Source of the DNA: CAINVV01 sp038323575
GTDB lineage: Bacteria > Bacteroidota > Bacteroidia > Bacteroidales > Prolixibacteraceae
Assembly: GCA_038323575.1 (NCBI GenBank)
Contig: JBBQHB010000008.1
Coordinates: 1-64,000 of the forward strand
Reading direction: 5' to 3'
Length of the DNA stretch: 64,000 nucleotides
Positions 28,801-34,633 of this stretch are shown here, in pieces; positions within the stretch are counted from its first letter, which is position 1; each line of letters opens with the position of its first letter. The position numbers and the translations under genes were made by a program. The notes below the pieces were generated by a model. That model was not told the DNA's origin. It was given only the letters and a program-made list of their open reading frames with translations, and searched no databases.

Positions 28801-29684
28801 ACATTGCCTGGTACGCATCCCACCGTCATTCACCCAAAGCCAATGATGCCTATCAGTACAGCTACCTGTACAAATATGAGTTCAATCTGCCGAAAGGGGC
28901 AAAATCAGTGACGCTGCCCAACAATGACAAAATCAAGATTTTTGCCATCACGGTAGTTAAAAATGCAAATGAAGACATCGCACCGCTGCAGCCGCTGTAT
29001 GATGATTTTAAAGACAGCAAACCGGCCCGGCTAAGGACAAGAGAATACATCACTCCTGAACTGCAGGCGGTTAAATTTGTTCAGAAGCCGCTGTTTACCA
29101 GCAATCCTGACTCACGGTTCACGAATAATTCAAGATTCAAGTCCTATTTGAAAAGTCTTGGAATGGATACTGTAATTACCAAAACTCTTCCTTCGATGGA
29201 TGATTATGCCGATTTGAAATCCGGGAATAAAGTAAGTGCTGTCTATTATGCTACGGGTAAATCATCGGCAGGCAAGGATTTTCAGCAGGTCAAAATGGAT
29301 ATGTCGCAGATCCTTGATGCGCAATCCGGAAAACTTGCTGATACCATCTGGTTTGATAACGGAGAAGGTCGGTATGTAATTGATCTGCAGAAATCTGTTT
29401 CGGTCGACAAGATCAATTTTTACCTTGATCAGTTCAGGGCACGCGGAAGCCAGGTGTTCAGCATCTGGATTTCGGAAAATCCGGCTGAGATGATGGGTGA
29501 TCCAAAAACAGGCGGCTGGAAATATGTCGGTGTTTATGGTTCAGGCGGAAGAGGCGGCATGGGCGCTTCCGGTACATCCATGCAATTTGACAACAACCTG
29601 AAAGGTCGTTACCTCCTGTTTCTAACTGATGGAAGGTGGCATGGGAATGACTACCTGAAACAGGTGGATATTTTTGTGAAATAA
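25815..29684 (+). CDS. Secreted GH38 alpha-mannosidase with C-terminal accessory domains
   Basis: This enzyme should hydrolyse terminal alpha-mannosyl residues in the periplasm or at the cell surface. The 1289-residue chain begins with a Sec signal peptide (LFLVVGMLCPALLFAQ). The GH38 N-terminal domain has the zinc ligands His45 and Asp47 in GYAHLDTEWNW, and the likely nucleophile Asp158 in LPDCFGF. SQFHDILPGTS (about residues 370-380) is the usual second metal site. The C-terminal GH38 beta domains follow, and the last 130 residues resemble a discoidin or carbohydrate-binding-like beta sandwich (FDNGEGRYVIDLQKSVSVDK). It lies between a SusC/SusD pair and a GH76 enzyme, which supports a role in mannan breakdown. 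The standard GH38 length is about 850-1050, so this version is extended. Confidence 0.93.
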   Translation: MKNLSFLFLVVGMLCPALLFAQQIDKREKYDISKDKVLYTIGYAHLDTEWNWEYPTTINEYIKNTMEDNFKLFEKYPDYVFNFTGSRRYNMMKEYYPESYIKVKDYIKQGRWFISGSSVDEGEVNVSSSESVLRQVLYGNLYFKREFNKESYDYMLPDCFGFVATMPSVWSHAGLLGFSTQKLTWRSTNGVPFNVGVWEGPDGKGLLAALNATSYTSDVVERLDKDKAWTARMESNIKKYGVSFDFRYYGVGDTGGAPREKDVANAVGSLKHDDSNFKVVLTASDQIFRDITPALRDKLPTFAGDLLLTEHSAGSMTSQSFMKRANRKNEQLAKSAEQLASLADWLGGASYPVNKLNNAWDLVLGSQFHDILPGTSTVLAYNYAWNDEFIAMNGFSEVIKNSVSAIAHDLNTQVTGKAVVVYNPVAISREDVVTAELSYPKMPVGIAVFDKNGVVVPSQIISSKENKLKIIFLAQLPSVGISVFDVREAPVAASTSALTVKDQTLENNYFIVEVDANGDISSIYDKTASKEVLSKPASLQFHQERPSQWPAWNMDWNDRKNPPFDFMNKEVTVKIAGQGPVRVALEITKKGQNSAITQIISLAAGQAGKRIEVCNKIDWQSKEVSLKAAFPTTVSNEFATYGLNTAAIQRTNNNEVKFEVPGRQWIDLTDRPNNYGVSILEDCKYGSDKPDDKTLRLTLMYTPKANSYVYQGSQDWGIHDVKYAIYAHSGDWVYAGTPWQGSFLNAPLVAFETSKHEGAMGKEISLLQINSDKVDVMAFKKAEESGYYIVRFNELYGKDAKGINASFAGKITDAYEVNGQEQKIGAANFNQGSLNFDMTKFLIRSFAVKLEPSAVTMAKPVQQSVEIPYNEDVISFDKNRTDGNMINGLSLPAELVPASITSEDITFRTGNSADGQNNVVAAKGQKINLPAGDFNKVYILAAATADTKDKLKIGSHTVPFNIQDWTGWIGQHYGRKLYFNDLKVAEITNPYAKTDNIAWYASHRHSPKANDAYQYSYLYKYEFNLPKGAKSVTLPNNDKIKIFAITVVKNANEDIAPLQPLYDDFKDSKPARLRTREYITPELQAVKFVQKPLFTSNPDSRFTNNSRFKSYLKSLGMDTVITKTLPSMDDYADLKSGNKVSAVYYATGKSSAGKDFQQVKMDMSQILDAQSGKLADTIWFDNGEGRYVIDLQKSVSVDKINFYLDQFRARGSQVFSIWISENPAEMMGDPKTGGWKYVGVYGSGGRGGMGASGTSMQFDNNLKGRYLLFLTDGRWHGNDYLKQVDIFVK

Positions 29685-29697
29685 TATTGCGGCAACA

Positions 29698-30816
29698 ATG
29701 AAGACAACCATTTATAAATCTGAGTATAGCGATTGGATTGTGCAGCTGAAACAGAAATTTCAGCAAAGCCAGATTAAAGCGGCAATACAGGTCAACAACG
29801 AATTGCTCAAGTTTTATTGGGTATTGGGAGCGGACATTGTAGAAAAGCAGGCGAAGGCAGGTTGGGGAAGCAAATTTCTAAAACAATTGAGCGCAGATCT
29901 ATTGGATGCTTTCCCCGATATTAAAGGATTTTCTCTTTCGAATATCAAATATATCCGACAGTGGTATCTGTTTTATAATCACGAAAATATAATTGGCCAA
30001 CAACTTGTTGGCCAATTGCCGGACTCATCTTATCATCCAAATAGTGAAACCATAAAAGGGCAACAAGCTGTTGCCTTTTTAACCCATACAACCATTGAAC
30101 AGCTTTTTCAAATTCCCTGGGGACATCATATTGCAATTTTTTCCAAAAGTAAAACTGTCCATGAGGCGCTCTATTATGCATTGAATACAACCAAACATGG
30201 TTGGAGCCGCTCAGTTCTGGTACACCAAATCGAATCAGGTCTATATAACCGCGAAGGGAAAGCCATCACAAATTTCAGCCAAACATTACCCGCCGCACAA
30301 TCAGATCTGGCACAACAGACATTAAAAGACCCATACGTTTTCGATTTCTTCACCATGCGAGCAGATTTCAATGAACGTGAATTGGAAAAGAACCTCATAG
30401 ACCACCTCACCAAATTTCTTCTGGAACTGGGCGCCGGATTTGCATATATAGGAAATCAAGTACCAATAAAAGTAGGAGACCGCGATTTCTCAATGGATTT
30501 GCTTTTTTATCAAACACGCTTGCATTGTTATGTCGTAATAGAACTGAAAAAAACAGATTTTGAGCCTGAACATGCCGGAAAGCTTAATTTTTACATTAAA
30601 GCAGTGGATGAACAATTCCGACAAAAAGGAGATGAACCAACCATCGGACTTCTGCTTTGCAAAAGCAAAGATAAATTAGTCGCCGAATATGCTTTAAGCG
30701 ATATTCACAAACCAATGGGAGTATCTGAATACCATTTAACACAAATCCTACCAGACAAACTGAAATCAAGTTTACCGACGATTGAAGACATTGAAGCCGA
30801 ATTCAAAAAAAAATAA
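29698..30816 (+). CDS. DUF1016 / PDDEXK nuclease-family protein (YhcG-like)
   Basis: The 372-residue protein has a DUF1016 N-terminal domain (IKAAIQVNNELLKFYWVLGADI, then FSLSNIKYIRQWYLFY) and the conserved IPWGHHIAIFSK box. A C-terminal PD-(D/E)XK nuclease domain has the Asp of FSMDLLFYQ and the E-L-K of CYVVIELKK, so the active site looks intact. Family members are linked to restriction-like and mobile defence functions, but their role is poorly defined. It sits 13 bp after the GH38 gene and 3 bp before the GH76 gene, an odd place for a nuclease. The linker between the domains is encoded by two palindromic units (29991-30017 and 30054-30080). Confidence 0.88.
   Translation: MKTTIYKSEYSDWIVQLKQKFQQSQIKAAIQVNNELLKFYWVLGADIVEKQAKAGWGSKFLKQLSADLLDAFPDIKGFSLSNIKYIRQWYLFYNHENIIGQQLVGQLPDSSYHPNSETIKGQQAVAFLTHTTIEQLFQIPWGHHIAIFSKSKTVHEALYYALNTTKHGWSRSVLVHQIESGLYNREGKAITNFSQTLPAAQSDLAQQTLKDPYVFDFFTMRADFNERELEKNLIDHLTKFLLELGAGFAYIGNQVPIKVGDRDFSMDLLFYQTRLHCYVVIELKKTDFEPEHAGKLNFYIKAVDEQFRQKGDEPTIGLLLCKSKDKLVAEYALSDIHKPMGVSEYHLTQILPDKLKSSLPTIEDIEAEFKKK
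29991..30017 (+). repeat. Perfect 27-bp palindrome inside the DUF1016 gene
   Basis: Arms AATTGGCCAACAA and TTGTTGGCCAATT pair over 13 bp around a single central C. In frame the region reads GQQLVGQL. It lies in the linker between the DUF1016 domain and the IPWGH box, where family length varies. Confidence 0.85.
30054..30080 (+). repeat. Second, imperfect palindrome inside the DUF1016 gene
   Basis: Arms AAAAGGGCAACA and TGTTGCCTTTTT pair over 12 bp, with one G-T pair and a 3-nt loop. The encoded GQQAVAFL resembles the GQQLVGQL of the first palindrome, so the two are probably copies of one repeat unit. Confidence 0.7.
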
Positions 30817-30819
30817 TGT

Positions 30820-32001
30820 ATGAAAAACGTATGCCGACTGTTTTTTCTGTTCTGCTTCTGCTTGTTTTCTCTTTCGGGCGCAGCCCAAGGAGATAAAAAC
30901 CTTAAAAGAGCTGACAAAACCTTAAACAACATCAAGGCCTTTTATCAGGCCGGGCAGAAATTTCTTTTCAACGAAAATTACCTGAACGACGCCAAAGCAG
31001 AAGTTACCTATCTGGTCTCTAAGGATACTTCGGCACGAAAAAAGGTCGCTTATCTTTGGCCAACTTCCGGGGTCTTTTCAGGAGTGAACGCATTGTTGAA
31101 AACTACGCACGACAAGAAATACGCTGTTTACCTGAACGATACAATAATTCCGGGAATAGGAAAGTACTTCGACAATACCCGTACACCATTTTGTTTCCAA
31201 TCTTATATTGCGGATGCCGGACATTCCGACCGTTATTACGACGACAATGTCTGGCTGGCCATCGATTTCCTGGAGTCTTACCATTTGACCGGTAACAAGA
31301 AATATCTGGAAAAATCGCTTCTAACCTGGCAGTTCATCATCAGCGGATGGACGGAAGAACAGGGAGGCGGCATTTTCTGGTGCGAACAGAAAAAAGCATC
31401 AAAAAACACCTGTTCCAACGCCCCTACAGCTGTGCTGGCATTCCAGCTTTTTGAAACCACAAAAGACAGCCTCTATTTCAAATGGGGACAAAAAATTTAC
31501 GACTGGACAAAAGCCAATTTACAGGACCCCTCAGATTATCTCTACTTTGACAATGTTTCCCTGTCGGGGAAAATCAGTAAGGCAAAATACGCCTACAACA
31601 GCGGGCAGATGCTGCAGGCAGCAGCGCTTCTGTATAAGCTTACAGGGAAGGTAATGTATCTGAATGAGGCGAGAATTATTGCCAAATCGGCCATCCAATA
31701 TTTTGCCGAAGATTTTGTTATACCCGAAGGAAATCACATAAGGCTCTTCAGAAACAGGGGAAACTGGTTTGTCGCCATACTCATGAGAGGTTATACTGAG
31801 CTATACGAATTGGATAAAAATGAGGAATACCTTCGGATCTTTCAAGACAACATGGATCATGTATGGAATCATACCCGAAGTGAAGAAGGACTGTTTTCGA
31901 AGGACTGGAGTGGTCAGGGCAGCGTAGTTAAACGCAAATGGCTGTTGGACCAGGCGGCTTTGGTGGAGATGTACGCGTCGCTGGGAAAATATTTCAATTA
32001 A
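30820..32001 (+). CDS. Secreted GH76 alpha-1,6-mannanase family protein
   Basis: This enzyme probably cleaves the alpha-1,6-mannan backbone internally, complementing the exo-acting GH38 enzyme. The 393-residue chain has a Sec signal peptide (LFFLFCFCLFSLSGAAQ). An alpha/alpha barrel follows, with the family catalytic pair Asp141-Asp142 in YYDDNVWLAIDFL and aromatic-rich repeats (GGGIFWCEQKK, YAYNSGQMLQAAALLYKLTG). The length fits GH76 enzymes. It starts 3 bp after the DUF1016 gene, so the three genes are probably co-transcribed. Downstream lie only gene remnants, so this is the functional end of the mannan locus. Confidence 0.88.
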   Translation: MKNVCRLFFLFCFCLFSLSGAAQGDKNLKRADKTLNNIKAFYQAGQKFLFNENYLNDAKAEVTYLVSKDTSARKKVAYLWPTSGVFSGVNALLKTTHDKKYAVYLNDTIIPGIGKYFDNTRTPFCFQSYIADAGHSDRYYDDNVWLAIDFLESYHLTGNKKYLEKSLLTWQFIISGWTEEQGGGIFWCEQKKASKNTCSNAPTAVLAFQLFETTKDSLYFKWGQKIYDWTKANLQDPSDYLYFDNVSLSGKISKAKYAYNSGQMLQAAALLYKLTGKVMYLNEARIIAKSAIQYFAEDFVIPEGNHIRLFRNRGNWFVAILMRGYTELYELDKNEEYLRIFQDNMDHVWNHTRSEEGLFSKDWSGQGSVVKRKWLLDQAALVEMYASLGKYFN

Positions 32002-32076
32002 CAATTGCAAAAGACAGGTTACAACAGAACAACCCGTTTTGGCAAAAAAGGGGGATGACCGCCGCATCGACGGGGA

Positions 32077-32585
32077 TATTTTTACCTCTGCGGTAAGTAT
32101 GCGCCTGAAATGAGTTATGCATCCGGAAATTATGATGCCGTAAAAGCAGGCGGTGAAAACTATGCGGAGTTGTGCGTTTTAGCCTACAGACAGGCCATTG
32201 CTGCCCACAAACTGATTAAAGACAGGGAAGGAAATACAACCTGGTTTGGGACAAATTGCTTGGTTTGAATATTTTTGATCCGGTTGTAGCCTCCAAAGAG
32301 ATTGCTTTTTACCTTACCAGGCAGAATATCTATGGCTTGCCGCTTGACAATCGCAAGACCTACACCAAATCGGATTGGATTATCAGGACTGCAACCTTCG
32401 CTGACAACAAGGAAACTTTCAGTAAATTCATCGATCCGCTACATAAGTCCTTCAATGAAACGAAAAGCTGTGTTCCGATGACAGATTGGTTCGAGACAAC
32501 CAATGCTTCACAGGTTGGATTTCAGGCTCGTTCGGTGGTTAGCGGGTACTTTATTAAAATGCTTCTGGAGAAAAACAAAAGGTAA
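32077..32585 (+). pseudogene. Glutaminase A-like (DUF4965/DUF1793) remnant with internal deletion
   Basis: Two pieces of one gene survive. The first, about 32077-32234, reads YLCGKYAPEMSYASGNY, then ENYAELCVLAYRQAIAAHKL, as in the middle of the Bacteroidota glutaminase A family. The second, from about 32235 to the stop at 32585, begins YNLVWDKLLGLNIF and continues through YGLPLDNRKTYTKSDW and VGFQARSVVSGYFIKMLLEK, which is the normal C-terminus. The two are joined in different frames at about 32235, with several hundred codons missing. The N-terminal signal region is also absent. The gene is clearly dead. The family belongs to a group of secreted enzymes common in glycan loci. Confidence 0.75.
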
Positions 32586-32790
32586 AAGCGGGTGAAAAGA
32601 CTGCACCCATCCTCAAAGGGATCAAATCACTTGAAACAGGATTGTTCGGGGTGATCAAAATTATCATGAAAGTTGCACCCATCGGCGCTTTCGGCGCCAT
32701 GAGCTTCACGGTAGGAAAATATGGGCTTGGCTCGCTGGCCTCGCTTGGACAATTTATTAGTGACTGGTTTTTAAAATTCCGATTTTATTA
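32586..32790 (+). pseudogene. Dicarboxylate/cation symporter (dctA-like) middle fragment
   Basis: The reading frame contains ETGLFGVIKIIMKVAPIGAF, then GAMSFTVGKYGLGSLASLGQ. This is the central part of DAACS-family dicarboxylate symporters such as E. coli DctA (around residues 200-250 there). Homology is lost after ISDWFL and a stop follows at 32831-32833. There is no upstream half: the fragment abuts the glutaminase remnant. The matching C-terminal fragment lies at 37574-37726, beyond the hipBA and SNF2 genes. Confidence 0.75.
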
Positions 32791-32846
32791 TGCATTAGTA
32801 CTTTCCATTGGTTATTATAACCGCGGAAAATAGATATTATAATGTA

Positions 32847-32888
32847 TGATATATCAATTATATTATAGATATTTGTGCTGATATATCA
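32847..32888 (+). promoter_or_regulatory. Paired palindromic operators upstream of hipB
   Basis: Two identical perfect palindromes, TGATATATCA, lie at 32847-32856 and 32879-32888, 32 bp apart centre to centre, about three helical turns. Each is followed by ATT. A near-consensus -7 box, GATATTTG, sits between them at 32868-32875. This fits HipB-type autorepression by DNA-bound dimers; the binding itself is inferred. Confidence 0.6.
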
Positions 32889-32992
32889 ATTGTTATGAAA
32901 CGAACATGTTGCTTCACAACACCCAAGGGCATGATAATAATTTTCTGCAACATGGAGTTCCATACTGCCATTAAAAAACAAATTATTATAGT

Positions 32993-33370
32993 ATGAAATC
33001 AAAAGGAACAGCATATTCTCAAAAGCAGAAAAATATCCTGGCAACACTTGGTGAGAATATTAAGTTAGCCCGTTTGCGTCGGAAGCTATCGGTTCGTTCG
33101 ATGGCTGAGCGTGCCGGTGTTGCTACATCCACCTTTGGAAATATAGAAAACGGTTCTCCGTCCGTCTCATTGGGAAATTATTTACAGGTATTATCCGTTT
33201 TACGGCTCGAAGAAGATTTGTTATTGATAGCTGATAAAGATCCTGTAGGCAGACAAATTCAGGATGCTGGTCTGATGGTAAAGAAAAGAGCTCCAAAGAA
33301 GAAAATTACAGTATCAGCTATAGATCACGTTATTGATAGAGGAAATTCTGAAAATCCCGAGTTCAAATAA
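32993..33370 (+). CDS. hipB: HipB-like XRE-family antitoxin/repressor
   Basis: The 125-residue protein contains an XRE-type helix-turn-helix (GENIKLARLRRKLSVRSMAERAGVATSTFGNIENGSPSVSLGNYLQVL) in residues about 20-75. A basic C-terminal tail follows (VKKRAPKKKITV). It is the usual partner of HipA: it neutralises the kinase and represses the operon. The hipA-like gene starts 6 bp after its stop. Two TGATATATCA palindromes about 105-145 bp upstream are good operator candidates. The gene lies inside the remains of a dicarboxylate symporter gene. Confidence 0.88.
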   Translation: MKSKGTAYSQKQKNILATLGENIKLARLRRKLSVRSMAERAGVATSTFGNIENGSPSVSLGNYLQVLSVLRLEEDLLLIADKDPVGRQIQDAGLMVKKRAPKKKITVSAIDHVIDRGNSENPEFK

Positions 33371-33376
33371 TCTGCT

Positions 33377-34510
33377 ATGAAAAGGAATACAGAAAAGGAG
33401 GCATTTGTCTATGCCGATTGGTATATGTTTGATTCACCAAGGTTAGTGGGAAAGCTGTATTTTTCATCACTTCGTGGAAAGGCCGTGTATTCTTTTGATT
33501 ATGACAAGGAATGGATAAAAACCGGAATTGTAATTGATCCGGAATTGCCTCTTTTCCCGGGATTACATTATGCATCACCCAATGAAAATTTTGGAATCTT
33601 CAAAGATTCATCCCCCGACCGCTGGGGGCAATTATTGATGAAGCGAAGAGAAATTCTTTTATCTAAAATTGAAAGAACAGAGCCACGTACATTTTCCGGG
33701 ATTGATTATTTATTGGGAGTCCATGACACTCATCGGATGGGCGGCCTCCGTTTTAAAGAACATGAGGGCGGAGAATTTCTGAGTAATGACAGAGAACTTG
33801 CTGCACCTCCCTGGACTTCACTTCGTGACCTTGAATATGCAGTAGCACAATACGAGAAAAACTCAGATTTGTTAGATGAAATCTCCCTGAAATGGATAAA
33901 TCAATTGATCGCTCCCGGTTCGTCATTAGGTGGCGCTCGTCCCAAAGCCGATGTTATTGACACAAGAGAGAAGCAATGGATTGCAAAATTTCCAAGCAGA
34001 AAAGATGATTCGGATGTTGGTTTGTGGGAAATGATTGTGCATGAATTGGCTATACAAGCAAAAATGATCGTTCCGAATGCGAACATAAAAAAAATGGGTT
34101 CCGCTTATCATACATATTTATCTCAGCGTTTCGACAGGACAGAAACCAACCGAAGGATTCACTATGCTTCGGCAATGACTTTGCTGCAACACACTGATGG
34201 AGAAGATGCAGATAATGGTGTTAGTTATCTGGAGTTGGTGTACTTTATCAAATCGGAATGTGCCAATGTTTCAACCAATCTGGAAGAACTCTTCCGAAGG
34301 GTTTTGTTCTCGGTTTGCGTTTCAAATACAGATGATCATCTACGAAATCACGGGTTTATCTTTATGGAAGAAGGTTGGACATTATCGCCGGCATTTGATA
34401 TCAATGCCAACGAGACAGGAACCGGGTTAAAACTCAACATTGATGAAGAAGATAATTCACTGGACATTGACCTGGTTATGCGTACAGCTCCTTACTATTT
34501 ACTGTCCTAA
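33377..34510 (+). CDS. hipA: HipA-like serine/threonine kinase toxin, cut short by an in-frame stop
   Basis: HipA kinases phosphorylate tRNA synthetases such as GltX and induce dormancy. This 377-residue reading frame has the N-terminal subdomain (VGKLYFSSLRGKAVYSFDYD), the ATP loop (SSLGGARPKADV, with the possible regulatory Ser), and the catalytic TDDHLRNHGF with Asp and Asn. The metal-binding Asp lies in LSPAFDINAN. The frame stops at TAA 34508-34510 right after APYYLLS. In-frame codons continue for 40 residues with the expected HipA C-terminal helices (VVRAVSTWRKVAAKY, EIERKAKAFRV) to a second stop at 34631-34633. The kinase core is intact but the C-terminal subdomain is lost, so activity is doubtful. 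Recent inactivation or a sequencing error are both possible. Confidence 0.85.
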   Translation: MKRNTEKEAFVYADWYMFDSPRLVGKLYFSSLRGKAVYSFDYDKEWIKTGIVIDPELPLFPGLHYASPNENFGIFKDSSPDRWGQLLMKRREILLSKIERTEPRTFSGIDYLLGVHDTHRMGGLRFKEHEGGEFLSNDRELAAPPWTSLRDLEYAVAQYEKNSDLLDEISLKWINQLIAPGSSLGGARPKADVIDTREKQWIAKFPSRKDDSDVGLWEMIVHELAIQAKMIVPNANIKKMGSAYHTYLSQRFDRTETNRRIHYASAMTLLQHTDGEDADNGVSYLELVYFIKSECANVSTNLEELFRRVLFSVCVSNTDDHLRNHGFIFMEEGWTLSPAFDINANETGTGLKLNIDEEDNSLDIDLVMRTAPYYLLS

Positions 34511-34633
34511 AAACGTGCAAATGAAATAAAAACCGAAGTCGTACGAGCCGTTTCTACCTGGCGAAAAGTTGCAGCAAAATATAAAGCTCCACCTTCCGAA
34601 ATTGAACGAAAAGCAAAAGCTTTTCGGGTTTAA
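34511..34633 (+). pseudogene. Detached C-terminal end of hipA
   Basis: This in-frame continuation after the TAA at 34508 encodes KRANEIKTEVVRAVSTWRKV, then AAKYKAPPSEIERKAKAFRV and a stop. That is a standard HipA C-terminus. The stop directly abuts the last base of the convergent SNF2 gene, as expected for the original gene end. Confidence 0.7.

Noticed and set aside
27873..28829. Long minus-strand open frame of 318 codons inside the GH38 gene
   Set aside because: It lies wholly within a well-supported enzyme gene, has no recognisable motif, and its composition is that of an antisense shadow.
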